A stretch of DNA of 64,000 nt from Nitrospirota bacterium (GTDB lineage Bacteria; Nitrospirota; Thermodesulfovibrionia; Thermodesulfovibrionales; Dissulfurispiraceae), in assembly GCA_040752355.1 (NCBI GenBank), contig JBFMHE010000004.1, positions 1-64,000 on the forward strand, given 5' to 3'. The translations under genes and the position numbers were made by a program. The notes under the pieces were generated by a model. The model saw nothing but the letters and a program-made list of their open reading frames with translations. It had not been told where the DNA came from and made no database searches. Of the stretch, positions 50,166 through 59,438 are shown in pieces; position 1 is the first letter of the stretch; every line of letters starts with the position of its first letter.

Positions 50166-51508
50166 AGCGCCTCCCGGCCGGCGTCCTGAAGGCGTTCGCG
50201 GTACGGTTCGGGGGGATGCTCTGGATAGCGGCGCGGGCGATCTTCGACGAGCAGCTCATGCTGAGGACCATGAGCCTCGTCTATACCACGCTCCTCTCGC
50301 TCATTCCCCTGCTGGCGGTAAGCTTCTCCCTGGTCAAGGCCTTCGGCGTCCATACCAGGATGGAGGGCGTCATCGCGAACGCCCTGGCGCCGATAGGGCC
50401 CGCAGGAGAGGACCTCGCACGGCGGGTGATCACGACCGTCGAGGAGGTCGACCTCGGCGTCCTCGGCGCCGTAGGCTTCATTTTCCTGCTCTACAAGGCG
50501 CTCTTTCTTATATACAAGATCGAGCGGGCCCTCAACCATATCTGGCAGGTGGAGAGCACGAGGAGGATGCTGCGCCGGTTCGGCGACTACACCATCGTGC
50601 TGCTCGTCGGACCGGTTCTCCTCCTTACGGCAGCCGGCATCACCTTCTCGTTGATGAGCACGACCCTCGTACAGCGGCTGCTCTCGATACGGCTGCTCGG
50701 CCCGCTGGTCGATGCAGCCGGCGCGCTGGTACCCTACGGCATCGTCGTCGCGGTATTCACCTTCATCTACATGTTCCTGCCGGATACGAAGGTGCGCTTC
50801 GGCTCTGCGCTCATAGGCGGCATACTGGCAGGGATCGGCTGGGAGGCTGCGGGCTGGATATTCGCGACCTTCACCATATCCTCGGCCGAATATTCGGCCG
50901 TCTACTCGGGGTTCGCCATCCCCATACTCTTTCTCATGTGGCTGTATATGAGCTGGTTCATTCTTCTCATCGGTGCGCGGATCGCTTTTTATCATCAGAA
51001 TTTCTGGCAGAATTTCCGGCAGAACTTCGGGCAGGATTTCCTCCGGCATCCCCGGCTCGTTGCAGCGCCGCAGGATACTCTCTCCCGGTGCAGGGCAACG
51101 GAGCGGCTCTCGCTTTCGGTCATGTTCTTCATCGGCGAACAGTTTTATCATAAGAAGACGCCGTGGAGGCTCGATGCCCTCGCCAAGCGGCTCGAGGTGC
51201 CGGCCGGCAGCGTCCAGGAGGTGCTCGGGCGTCTCGAAAGGAAGGGCATTATCGCCGCGACCCGCGATAAACCGCCGGCCTATCTCCCGGCGCGGGCGAT
51301 CGAGACCATAACGCTGCAGGAGATACTCGAAGCGGAAGAACCGGGTACAGGGGACGGATACGGCGGAGCCGCCTCCGCCCCTCACGAGGTCGACGTCCTC
51401 CTCGACCGTATCGACCATGCCCGGGCCCGCTCCCTGGAAGACCGAACGCTCCGGGACCTCGTCCTCGCGGGCACGGAAGAGAAGCAGGGCGAGACGATAC
51501 CCGGGTGA
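50153..51508 (+). CDS. YihY/BrkB family membrane protein with C-terminal winged helix
   Basis: A 451-residue protein. Residues about 35-290 are the six-helix BrkB (formerly RNase BN) core: MSLVYTTLLSLIPLLAVSF, YKIERALNHIWQV, FLPDTKVRFGSALIGG and ILFLMWLYMSWFILLIGARI. Residues about 320-400 look like a winged helix (RLDALAKRLEVPAGSVQEVL, GRLERKGII). It starts with GTG at 50153 or 50162, overlapping the ASRT stop, so the two are translated together. Function of the family is unclear; it is not a nuclease in most bacteria. Confidence 0.85.
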   Translation: MGRVKRLPAGVLKAFAVRFGGMLWIAARAIFDEQLMLRTMSLVYTTLLSLIPLLAVSFSLVKAFGVHTRMEGVIANALAPIGPAGEDLARRVITTVEEVDLGVLGAVGFIFLLYKALFLIYKIERALNHIWQVESTRRMLRRFGDYTIVLLVGPVLLLTAAGITFSLMSTTLVQRLLSIRLLGPLVDAAGALVPYGIVVAVFTFIYMFLPDTKVRFGSALIGGILAGIGWEAAGWIFATFTISSAEYSAVYSGFAIPILFLMWLYMSWFILLIGARIAFYHQNFWQNFRQNFGQDFLRHPRLVAAPQDTLSRCRATERLSLSVMFFIGEQFYHKKTPWRLDALAKRLEVPAGSVQEVLGRLERKGIIAATRDKPPAYLPARAIETITLQEILEAEEPGTGDGYGGAASAPHEVDVLLDRIDHARARSLEDRTLRDLVLAGTEEKQGETIPG

Positions 51509-51536
51509 CGCCCTGTACCGCCGCTCTCCCCCCTCC

Positions 51537-52628
51537 TCAGAAGTACGACTGCAGCGCCCCCCTGCGCCGTATATCGAGAGTGGCGCAGTGAAAGGCGCCG
51601 CCGAAGGGCCGGTAGTTGTTGAACGCGCAGGGGATAGGCGTAAACCCCCACTCCTTGAGCGCCTTGATGAGAGATGTTTGGGAGCTGTCCACGACCACCC
51701 GCTTCTCGTCGAGCATCAGCACATTGATGCTCGTCCACTCGCTCACTGCCGACGAGGCCTTCGCGATGAGCCCTTTGACAGGGTCGGGCCGGGGCGCGAT
51801 CAGGATATCCCAGGACTTCAGGACCGGCGGGAGCCGGGTGACGTCGATGTACTCGGGATTCACCAGCGCCTTGCCCGGCGCCAGCGGCAGGAACGACGAA
51901 TCGATATGCATCGGTTGGCGGCAGCGGCTCTCGATCTCGTGTATCCGGTAGGGTTCGCCGAGGTGCCGGCGCAGCCATTCGATGCCGAGGAGGTTGGTGA
52001 CGTTGCTTCTCGTCACGAAGATATCTCTCCCGCAGCGCACGAAGTCCGCGGCATCGAAGACCGGCTCATTCCCGTTGATGATGTAGCGCAGAGGCTCTCC
52101 TTTTTTAGGGAGCCTGAAGTTATAGTCGTAAAGGTCGTCGGTCAGCTCGGGTCTCGGGGCTGCCGTCCACCTCGCCCCTTTTATAAAGTACTCCTTGAAG
52201 AGGCTGCGGTAGGCATAGGACTCGAAATACCGTGAGCGCCAGCACGAGGGGGTCTCGATGATCTCGCTGCCGACCACCAGGAACGTATCGCGCGGACATG
52301 CCACACAGAAGCCCCTGGCCGACCAGTGCGGCGTTTTGAATTCCGCATGGAAATCGAGAGCGTCAGGCCGCCGCACGACGACCCCCTCGGCTTCGAGGAG
52401 GTGAATGAACCCGTCGAGCTCTTTCTGCGCACGCTTCACCAGTGATTTCGGGTACCTGCGTCCCGCAGCGAGGCGGTAGAGCTTTTTCGTCAGCGGCGGG
52501 ATGCTGAACGTTACGCACACATGCGCAGGAGGGATGGTCGCCCCCTCCAGCCTCCCGACGACGATCTCCTCGAGCGGGTCCCACTCGTTGTGCGAATTGA
52601 CGGGACAAGCGGTATGCGCCTGGCTCAT
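51537..52628 (-). CDS. Glycine/inosamine-type amidinotransferase
   Basis: A 363-residue enzyme of the amidinotransferase fold (AGAT/StrB), which moves the amidino group of arginine to an amine. Catalytic residues are visible: Asp in NEPVFDAADFVRCG, His in QPMHIDSSFLPL and the nucleophilic Cys in FGGAFHCATLDIRR. The N-terminus has SHNEWDPLEEIVVGR. AAGGGGGAG precedes the ATG. No antibiotic or creatine pathway is nearby; the acceptor is unknown. It is convergent with the YihY gene. Confidence 0.88.
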   Translation of the reverse strand: MSQAHTACPVNSHNEWDPLEEIVVGRLEGATIPPAHVCVTFSIPPLTKKLYRLAAGRRYPKSLVKRAQKELDGFIHLLEAEGVVVRRPDALDFHAEFKTPHWSARGFCVACPRDTFLVVGSEIIETPSCWRSRYFESYAYRSLFKEYFIKGARWTAAPRPELTDDLYDYNFRLPKKGEPLRYIINGNEPVFDAADFVRCGRDIFVTRSNVTNLLGIEWLRRHLGEPYRIHEIESRCRQPMHIDSSFLPLAPGKALVNPEYIDVTRLPPVLKSWDILIAPRPDPVKGLIAKASSAVSEWTSINVLMLDEKRVVVDSSQTSLIKALKEWGFTPIPCAFNNYRPFGGAFHCATLDIRRRGALQSYF

Positions 52629-52777
52629 GGCTCCCCCTTACCCCCGCCGGCCGGGAAGTGCCGAAAAGTAGCAGGGCTCTTCGGAACCGTCTCGAGGCCG
52701 GACGCGGTTATTATCATTGCGGTGCCCTTCTGTTATCACATATTCTTTCTTCTCGCTCGTGACATCTTTTCACCTTT

Positions 52778-54187
52778 TTATTGAGTCCGGAACAGGAGAC
52801 GGTAGAAATAGAACCCGGAAAAGAAGGCGTAAAACAAAATGGCGGCGACAGTGGCTGCGGTCCAGAGCGGTCCGGGCCCGAATTCAGCGGGCAGCCTGCG
52901 GCTGTTCAGGTAGAGCGTGAGGGTTATGACAACGGGAAGGTGTGCGGCGGAGATGATGCCCCCTATGGAAAGGATGCCGACCGGATCGCGGAGCATGAGG
53001 AAGACGGCTATAGGAAGAGCGGTCAGCACCACGATGATGTACCCGTTCTTGATGAGGAGGCGGCTGCCTGCCGGGCTGCGGGGCGGACCGCCCTCTTCGG
53101 GGCTGCCGCGTCGCGCGAGCATGAGCGTGGCGTCGGCATACATGCGGCCCCAGCCGTCCTGGTTGGCGAGGATCGATCCCCAGAGGGCTACGAATATCCC
53201 GATTATGAGAATCCACTCACCGGCCGGTCCCCATACCCCGGACAGCAGCCGCACGATGTCTTCGGCCACACGGATGCCCTGCGGTATGATGTCCAGGGGG
53301 CCGAACAGCTCGGCGCCGAGGGTGAGGAAGGAGAGGTTGACGAGCGTCGCCCCGATCACACCGATCGCCGCCGCGTTCCCCATGATCGCGAGCCAGGAGC
53401 GGAGCGCGGAGCTTCCGCCGGCCCCGGCGCTGCTGCCGGACGGAAGCTCTTCCTCTCCGGGCCTCTCCTCTTCGAAGACCGCTCCCCCATAACCGCGTGC
53501 GGCTACCCAGTATGAGTACCACATCATCCCGGCGGCCCCGGCCAGGAGGAAGCCGATCCAGGGGAGCACGAAGTAGGCGTCGAAATCCTGGGGCAGGACC
53601 GGTACCAGGCCGCGTGAATAGACACGCCAGCCGGGAAAAACCGCGACCGCAGTAGCGAAGGTGGAAAGGATGAGAATAACGGCCATTACGGTAGTCACCT
53701 TTTCGAGATAGGTATACCTGCCGCTGATCACCAGCACAGCCGAGATGAGGATAATCCCGATCGAGAAGAAGGCCTGTTCTCCGGGCACTACAATCGCCAG
53801 GGCGCTGCCGACGAGAGCGGCTATCCCGGCAACGACCACCACCCCGCTCGCGAGTCCCGGCAGGAAGATGAGCCACACAGCCCAGCCCCGCGGTCCCGGA
53901 ATGCTGTAGTAGCCGTCGAGGATGGTCCTGCCCGACACGACGGTGTAGCGGCCGATCTCGCGGATAATGACCCAGGTCAGGAAGGCCACGAGGAAGGCGG
54001 CCCAGAGGAGCGCATAACCGTAACGGGAGCCGACGCGCGGGGTAAAAAGGACCGAGCCCGAGCCGACCGAAGAGACCATCCAGAGGAGCCCGGGACCGTA
54101 CCATTTGAGGCGGTCCCCTCCCTTGGGCACAGCGGCTACTTTCTCCCGTCGCTGCACGCGCTCGCCTCCCGGCATAGTAGCGCCCAT
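52778..54187 (-). CDS. NRAMP-related transporter with atypical metal site
   Basis: A 469-residue membrane protein of the NRAMP/LeuT fold with about eleven helices. The first helix reads GPGLLWMVSSVGSGSVLF, where canonical NRAMPs have DPGN at the GSGS position, and the sixth-helix region reads GAAGMMWYSYWVAARGYGG where MPH is expected. Both metal-binding signatures are therefore changed, so the substrate may not be Mn or Fe. A hydrophilic insert (residues about 230-265, PGEEELPSGSS) is present. It follows ASRT homologue 2 after 28 bases. The start (54187) is the best of several weak options. Confidence 0.75.
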   Translation of the reverse strand: MGATMPGGERVQRREKVAAVPKGGDRLKWYGPGLLWMVSSVGSGSVLFTPRVGSRYGYALLWAAFLVAFLTWVIIREIGRYTVVSGRTILDGYYSIPGPRGWAVWLIFLPGLASGVVVVAGIAALVGSALAIVVPGEQAFFSIGIILISAVLVISGRYTYLEKVTTVMAVILILSTFATAVAVFPGWRVYSRGLVPVLPQDFDAYFVLPWIGFLLAGAAGMMWYSYWVAARGYGGAVFEEERPGEEELPSGSSAGAGGSSALRSWLAIMGNAAAIGVIGATLVNLSFLTLGAELFGPLDIIPQGIRVAEDIVRLLSGVWGPAGEWILIIGIFVALWGSILANQDGWGRMYADATLMLARRGSPEEGGPPRSPAGSRLLIKNGYIIVVLTALPIAVFLMLRDPVGILSIGGIISAAHLPVVITLTLYLNSRRLPAEFGPGPLWTAATVAAILFYAFFSGFYFYRLLFRTQ

Positions 54188-54215
54188 GATCGGAGATATC
54201 CCTCTTTCCACCGCC

Positions 54216-54590
54216 TCAGTCGACCGGAAAGGCCATGACACCCATGAGGGCGTTCTCGGCCCTGCTCGTATCGCGGCGGTTGAACTGGACGACGATGGCG
54301 ACATCAGAATCGACGATGCAGGCATAGTCGGTATCGAGCGGCATCGCCTCGGGGGCGATCAGGTCGTTGAACCGTACGTGCCTGGTCCGTTTGGCGGGCA
54401 CGGTTATCCGGTACGGTCCGACAGGATCGCGGCTCTCGTAAAAGACGGTGATCTCCACCTTCGCATCCTGGTACCCCGCGTTCAGGATGCAGAGCTCTTC
54501 ATTGCTGGTGAAGTCGGGCTCCGGTCCGGTGCTGTTCAGGGGAATGCGCCCCCCGGGTATGGCCCAGGTCGTTCTTCCTATGATCTTCAT
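54216..54590 (-). CDS. ASRT family protein 2
   Basis: A 124-residue paralogue of the protein at 49782: IGRTTWAIPGGRIPLNSTGP, NEELCILNAGYQDAKVEITV, VGPYRITVPAKRTRHVRFND and IVVQFNRRDTSRAENALMGV. ATG at 54590 lies 5 bases after GGAGG; the frame opens to 54620 in the end of the upstream oxidase gene. It lies in an operon-like run GH15 - lactone oxidase - ASRT2 - NRAMP-like. Predicted to be a small-molecule (sugar?) sensor rather than a photoreceptor partner. Confidence 0.88.
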   Translation of the reverse strand: MKIIGRTTWAIPGGRIPLNSTGPEPDFTSNEELCILNAGYQDAKVEITVFYESRDPVGPYRITVPAKRTRHVRFNDLIAPEAMPLDTDYACIVDSDVAIVVQFNRRDTSRAENALMGVMAFPVD

Positions 54591-54612
54591 CTTTGCCTCC
54601 GCCTCCGTCGGC

Positions 54613-55827
54613 TCAGGCATGCAGCGGTGCGGTCCGTCCGCACCCGAGGAGCTCGCTCAGGTAGGGGTTCAGGAATACCCCTTCGGGGTCCATCCGCTGC
54701 CGGAGCTCCAGGAACCGGTCCCACATCGGATAGAGCGGTCTCAGGTCTCCGGCTTTCAGGTAATGCTTCTTTCCCCAGTGGGGCCGGCCTCCGTAGTCCC
54801 GGAATATATGCTCGATATCCCTGAAGTACTCATCGTAAGGGAGCGTATTGTTCTGGTGCAGGGAAATCGTGACCGAGTCGCGGCTGTGCGCGCCGCTCAG
54901 GTACGCATTGTCGGCAGCGATCGTTCGATAGAGCACCCGCCAGCCGACGCTCTTTCGATGCCGCGCTTTCACCCTCTTGCGCACCTCCCTGAAGCATCGG
55001 GGCCCTGCCTCGGCCGGAAAGAAGAACTCGATCTCGTCAAACCTGAGCTCGCGCTGCCGTGGTATGACCTCGCCGCTCCAGCCCGACATCTCCTTCACGC
55101 ACCTGGCATAAGGTATCGTCGTCTTCTGATCCTCTTCGGGGAAATTGAGCGTCCTGAGCTTGGCCTCGTCGCTCCGGGGATACCAATAGAAGTCGAAGTT
55201 CCTGTTTTCCTCGATGAGCCGGTCCAGGTCCGCCAGACAGTCTTCGATATGGGCGCACCACTCCCTGCGGTGGAGACGGAACGCGGGCACGAGGCGGAGC
55301 CTGAGCGCGGTGAAGATACCGAGCGCGCCGAGAGCGACCCGCGCGGCGAGAACAAATTCGGAATCTCTTTCCATTGGGAACTCGACGATCTCGCCCCTGC
55401 CGTTTACCAGGCGGCCGCCGATGAGATGATGAGAGAGGATATGGAACCGCCTCCCCGTACCGTGGGTGCCGGTGCCGATAGCGCCGACAAGGGACTGCAG
55501 GTCCACGTCCCCGAGGTTCTCCAGCGCCAGGCCGAGATCGAGAAACGCCCGGTTCGCCTCTCTGAGCATCATCCCGGACTTTACCGTCACCTCCCGGGCT
55601 CCGGGGTCGTGGTGCTCGACTCCTCTGAACCTCTCCATGGAGACGAGAATATCCTCGGTTTGCACCAGCGGAGAGGAGGAGTGGCCTGCGCCCGCTGCAC
55701 GCACGGTGCGCCCGTCGGATGCAGCCCTGCACACGAGCTGCGCGAGCTCTTCCTCGTCCGAGGGGGTCTCGGTGCTGCCGGGCGTAAACCTCAGACTGCC
55801 GGACCAGTTCGTCCACTCCTGCTGCAT
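54613..55827 (-). CDS. FAD-linked sugar-lactone oxidase (D-arabinono-1,4-lactone oxidase family)
   Basis: A 404-residue VAO-fold flavoprotein. The FAD domain has RAAGAGHSSSPLVQTEDILV, GTGTHGTGRRFHIL and ALGALGIFTALRLRLVP. The C-terminal ALO domain ends with GGRPHWGKKHYL, a motif of aldonolactone oxidases. It likely oxidises a sugar lactone or alditol. ATG at 55827 has AGGAGGGG; an earlier ATG at 55851 overlaps the GH15 stop as ATGA. It is cotranscribed with GH15 and ASRT2. Confidence 0.85.
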   Translation of the reverse strand: MQQEWTNWSGSLRFTPGSTETPSDEEELAQLVCRAASDGRTVRAAGAGHSSSPLVQTEDILVSMERFRGVEHHDPGAREVTVKSGMMLREANRAFLDLGLALENLGDVDLQSLVGAIGTGTHGTGRRFHILSHHLIGGRLVNGRGEIVEFPMERDSEFVLAARVALGALGIFTALRLRLVPAFRLHRREWCAHIEDCLADLDRLIEENRNFDFYWYPRSDEAKLRTLNFPEEDQKTTIPYARCVKEMSGWSGEVIPRQRELRFDEIEFFFPAEAGPRCFREVRKRVKARHRKSVGWRVLYRTIAADNAYLSGAHSRDSVTISLHQNNTLPYDEYFRDIEHIFRDYGGRPHWGKKHYLKAGDLRPLYPMWDRFLELRQRMDPEGVFLNPYLSELLGCGRTAPLHA

Positions 55828-55847
55828 AGATCGACTCCCCTCCTCTT

Positions 55848-57743
55848 TCATGGTCTGCCGATGGCCTCTCTATGATCTGGCGTGCCGATAGGCGCATGCT
55901 CCGGGATCTCCTTGCCCTCGGCATAGGCGAGATAGAGGGCGCTGTTGATCATCCCGATATGCGTGAATGCCTGGGGGAAATTGCCGAGGAACTCCCCGGT
56001 GTGCGCATCGAGCTGTTCCGGCAGGAGCCCGACGTGATTCACATGACGAAGCATCGTCTCGAAAATGCTCCGTGCTTCGTCGAGGCGATTCGAGAGCGCC
56101 AGGACATCGACCATCCAGAAGGTGCAGAGCCCGAACGCCCCTTCCTCCCCGGGGAGCCCGTCGTCGAAGCGGTAACGGTAAACCAGCCCGTTCTCGGTGA
56201 GCTGTTCGAGAGTGCGGTCGATAGTGCCTTGGACACGCGGATCATCGATAGGGAGGAACTCCATCAGGGGGATGCGGAGATTGGCTGCGTCGAGCTCGTC
56301 GGAATCGAAGGCGAGCACAAAGGCGCCCCGTTCACGATTGTAGCCGTGCTCGAGGATCTGTTCGCGGATTTCGGCTCTTGTGCGCCTCCACTGCTCGACA
56401 TCCCCGGGAAACCCGAACTGCTCCGAGAGGTGGACCGCACGGTCGAGCGCCACCCATGCCATCACCTTGGAATAGGTGAAGTGGCGCGGCTCTCCGCGCA
56501 CCTCCCAGATGCCGTAGTCGGGCTTATCCCATACTGCCTGGACGTGGTCCGCCACTGTGCGGAGGAACGCCGTGATCTTATCATCGAACCGCCCTCCCCG
56601 CCTGGCCCATTCATACCCCGTGTTGAGGAGCTCCCCGTAGGTTTCGAGCTGGAACTGCTTCGCGGCCCCGTTCCCGATATTCACCGGCCGCGAACCGCGG
56701 TACCCTTCGAAATGGGAAAGCTCCTGCTCCTCCAGCTCGGATTCGCCGTGGAGCCCGTACATGATCTGCAGGTGTAATCCATCGGTGGAGCCTCCTGCCG
56801 AGACGCGCTCCATCCATTCGAGGAGCCCAACCGCCTCCCGTGCATGCCCCATCGCGACGAGAGCCTGAACGGTCATCGAGGAGTCCCTGATCCAGGTATA
56901 GCGATAGTCCCAGTTCCTCACTCCGCCGATCGCCTCGGGAAGCGAGGTGGTGGGAGCTGCAGCGATCGCCCCGGTATCGGCATGCGACATCATCTTGAGG
57001 ACGAGCTCGGACCGTATCAGAAGCGGAAGCCACTTTCCCGCCCATGCCTCGAAGTGTGCGGCCGCTTCATGGTGGGCCCACTCATGCCAGATATCCACCG
57101 TGCGCCGCATCTTCTCCATCGAATCGTTCACATCGTGCGATACGTCCTCCGTGCCCCAGCGCATGACCAGGACCATACGCTCTCCCTTTTCCATCCTTAT
57201 GCGCGCACGAAGCACGGGACCTGATTCCTCGTCCGTGATAACCGCATCGCCGATGCCGCCGAGAGAGAGTCTGTCCCCGCCTCCCGTCGCCAGCCACCCT
57301 CCGTCGGTCCGCTCCATACGGGTCGCGGCGCGGCCGTAGTCGAACCGGGGCGACCATTCGACAGCAAGCTCCACCGTGCCCTCTTCGCAGGTGGCGATCC
57401 GGTGGATTTCGGGAGGGGCCTCCGATTTTCCGCAGCCGTGAATGTCGCCCGAAAGCGGCATTACATCGGTCACCGTGATTATGCCCTCGTCGGTCCTGAA
57501 CCTGGTTTCGAGCACATTGCTGTCCCTGATATAGCGCGGCTCCCCCCTGCACTGCCCCGAAGCCGCTACCCGGAAATGCCCGCCCCGTGCTGCATCCAGC
57601 AGTGCGGCAAAGACGCTCGGCCGGTCCATGTGGGGAAAACAGCACCAGTCTATAGAGCCGTCGAGACCAATCAGCGCCACGGAACGCAGGTTCCCGATAG
57701 CGGCATAGGCGGAGATCGGTTGGTAACGATGATCGCCGGTCAT
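55848..57743 (-). CDS. GH15 glucoamylase/trehalase-like glycoside hydrolase
   Basis: A 631-residue GH15 protein. The N-terminal beta-sandwich starts ISAYAAIGNLRSVALIG with DGSIDWCCFPHMDRPSVFA. The (alpha/alpha)6 barrel carries GGVRNWDYRYTWIRDSS and catalytic glutamates near GIWEVRGEPRHFTYSK and DAHTGEFLGNFPQAFTHIG. Without a signal peptide it is cytoplasmic. Such bacterial GH15 enzymes hydrolyse malto-oligosaccharides or trehalose. AGGAG sits 7 bases before the ATG. Confidence 0.9.
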   Translation of the reverse strand: MTGDHRYQPISAYAAIGNLRSVALIGLDGSIDWCCFPHMDRPSVFAALLDAARGGHFRVAASGQCRGEPRYIRDSNVLETRFRTDEGIITVTDVMPLSGDIHGCGKSEAPPEIHRIATCEEGTVELAVEWSPRFDYGRAATRMERTDGGWLATGGGDRLSLGGIGDAVITDEESGPVLRARIRMEKGERMVLVMRWGTEDVSHDVNDSMEKMRRTVDIWHEWAHHEAAAHFEAWAGKWLPLLIRSELVLKMMSHADTGAIAAAPTTSLPEAIGGVRNWDYRYTWIRDSSMTVQALVAMGHAREAVGLLEWMERVSAGGSTDGLHLQIMYGLHGESELEEQELSHFEGYRGSRPVNIGNGAAKQFQLETYGELLNTGYEWARRGGRFDDKITAFLRTVADHVQAVWDKPDYGIWEVRGEPRHFTYSKVMAWVALDRAVHLSEQFGFPGDVEQWRRTRAEIREQILEHGYNRERGAFVLAFDSDELDAANLRIPLMEFLPIDDPRVQGTIDRTLEQLTENGLVYRYRFDDGLPGEEGAFGLCTFWMVDVLALSNRLDEARSIFETMLRHVNHVGLLPEQLDAHTGEFLGNFPQAFTHIGMINSALYLAYAEGKEIPEHAPIGTPDHREAIGRP

Positions 57744-57827
57744 GCGAGGTCTCCTGATCGCAAAGCACCCTTCGACGCCATTACGGCGGCACGGGATGAA
57801 AGAATATTGCTGCGGGAGGGAATATCC

Positions 57828-58811
57828 TTACGCCGTTGCACCCGATCCGGAAAGGGCCGGGAGCACGTGCGTGCCGAACTCCTCGATAAAGCGCTCCTGA
57901 TCTCTATTAACATTGTGGACGTAAAGGTGATCGAAGCCGAGATCGAGATACTCCTGCAGCCACTCCCTATGCCTGCTTATGTCAGAAGAGATCTGCACAT
58001 GCCCGTGCATGTCTTCGGGGGTGACGAACTGCGCGGCGGCATCCATTATCTCGGGAGAGCGGAGCTCGGTATGCGCCGCGCTGTCGAGAATCGTGCTCCT
58101 CCACTGGTCCCATGCCCCGTGCAGCGCCTCCTCCTCGGTGGCAGCATAGGATATCTGCATCTGGAGGAACATCGGCTTCCCCTCGCCGCCGCCGTTGCGG
58201 AACGCTTCGATGACCTTGTTGAGCTCGTCCCCGGGCTTCGATACGGTGATCAAGCCGTCCGCCCACCCGCCGACCCACGCCGCTGTTTCAGGAGTGATGG
58301 CCGCGCCGATAAGGAGCGGCGGGTTCGGGGGCCGGGTATAGAGTTTCGCCTCCTCGACCGCAACGAGGCCGTAGTGCGTCACGGTCTCGCCCGCCCAGAG
58401 GGCGCGCATGATCCCTGCGCACTCGAGCAGCCGCTCGTTCCGTTCCGCTTTCGGCGGCCAGCGGTCCCCGGTGATCGCCTCGTTGAGCAGCTGGCCGCTG
58501 CCTATCGCGACCCAGAAGCGGTCGGGGAACATCTCGGCGAGCGTCGCCGCGGCCTGCGCGATGATCGCAGGATGATACCGCTGGCCCGGTGCGCAGACCA
58601 CGCCGAAAGGGAGCGACGTCGCCTGCAACGCCGCCCCCAGCCACGACCAGGCGAAGCCGCTCTCGCCCTGCCGGGGATTCCAGGGATAGAAATGGTCGGA
58701 GCACATCGCCGCAGCAAACCCGGCAGCCTCAGCCATCCTGGCCAGCTCGAGCAGCCTGCCTGGTTTGAACTGCTCATGAGAGGCGTGGAAGCCTATCTTC
58801 ACCCCGCTCAT
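57828..58811 (-). CDS. LLM-class flavin oxidoreductase (TIGR03885-like)
   Basis: A 327-residue luciferase-like TIM-barrel oxidoreductase. It shows KIGFHASHEQFKPGRLLELA, CSDHFYPWNPRQGESGFAWS, RFWVAIGSGQLLNE and ISRHREWLQEYLDLGFDHLY. It resembles the group described as non-F420 flavinoid oxidoreductases rather than F420-dependent glucose-6-phosphate dehydrogenases. It follows a 58-residue protein gene after 14 bases and lies upstream of GH15. Confidence 0.8.
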   Translation of the reverse strand: MSGVKIGFHASHEQFKPGRLLELARMAEAAGFAAAMCSDHFYPWNPRQGESGFAWSWLGAALQATSLPFGVVCAPGQRYHPAIIAQAAATLAEMFPDRFWVAIGSGQLLNEAITGDRWPPKAERNERLLECAGIMRALWAGETVTHYGLVAVEEAKLYTRPPNPPLLIGAAITPETAAWVGGWADGLITVSKPGDELNKVIEAFRNGGGEGKPMFLQMQISYAATEEEALHGAWDQWRSTILDSAAHTELRSPEIMDAAAQFVTPEDMHGHVQISSDISRHREWLQEYLDLGFDHLYVHNVNRDQERFIEEFGTHVLPALSGSGATA

Positions 58812-58825
58812 CTCTTTAGAGGTCC

Positions 58826-59002
58826 TTAAAGCCGCTCAAGGATTCCTTGCAGGACCGCTTTCTCGCTCTTCAGCGGCTCTCGTCCCGACTCCGTATCGGC
58901 TATCACGAGTCTGAGCTCCGAAAGATACGAGCTCAGCGCCTTCTTCAGCGTATTCCTCTCCTCCTCGCTCAGCTCCAGGCTCGTCTTCGCTTCGATTGCC
59001 AT
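58826..59002 (-). CDS. Small helical protein (58 residues, unknown)
   Basis: A short gene with a strong AAAGGAGG 8 bases before the ATG. The protein reads MAIEAKTSLELSEEERNTLK and continues with KALSSYLSELRLVIADTESG and REPLKSEKAVLQGILERL. It looks like a small, charged, all-helical protein; a conserved hypothetical of unknown function. It is in line with the flavin oxidoreductase gene downstream. Confidence 0.65.
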   Translation of the reverse strand: MAIEAKTSLELSEEERNTLKKALSSYLSELRLVIADTESGREPLKSEKAVLQGILERL

Positions 59003-59033
59003 GGTCCGGACCTCCTTTCGGGGAGTAGGCGGG

Positions 59034-59438
59034 TTACCGTCTCTGCAGATTGGCCTCGATCCTGCGGCTTATCGACCGTGAAACCTCCTCGCTGCCGTAC
59101 GTGCCGACTTTAATCGCGACCGCCGTGATGTCCGGCTTCTTCGCCTGCATATCGATGGCGACCAGGGTGCCGTCAGGCATCCTCGCATCAAGGATGCCGC
59201 CGGTCGCATCTTTGCGTGCCGCGGTGACGGTCGCATTGAAGTCCCGCAACGCCTCCCGTGCCGCATCGTGGGTTCTGAACACCGTATTGGGGTACGTCGC
59301 CTGGAGCGCCCCCCCGGAATAGGTCGCCGCAGACTCTCCATAGGGTGGCTCATATCCCCTTGTGCCCATCATGGCGCATCCCTGCACCTGCAGGGCGATC
59401 AGGAAGAGAATGGTTGCCGCTCTTTTCGTCGTCCTCAT
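59034..59438 (-). CDS. Lipoprotein, DUF3568-like
   Basis: A 134-residue lipoprotein. Signal MRTTKRAATILFLIALQVQG ends at the lipid-modified Cys21. The mature part has YSGGALQATYPNTVFRTHDA and GTLVAIDMQAKKPDITAVAI, with VGTYGSEEVSRSISRRIEANL near the end, as in DUF3568 proteins. AGGAGG lies 9 bases before the ATG at 59438. Function unknown. It is upstream of the 58-residue gene. Confidence 0.75.
   Translation of the reverse strand: MRTTKRAATILFLIALQVQGCAMMGTRGYEPPYGESAATYSGGALQATYPNTVFRTHDAAREALRDFNATVTAARKDATGGILDARMPDGTLVAIDMQAKKPDITAVAIKVGTYGSEEVSRSISRRIEANLQRR

Noticed and set aside
49782-54590. A light-sensing system with rhodopsin and transducer
   Set aside because: Two ASRT homologues are present, but no seven-helix opsin with the retinal lysine motif was found in any frame of the window.
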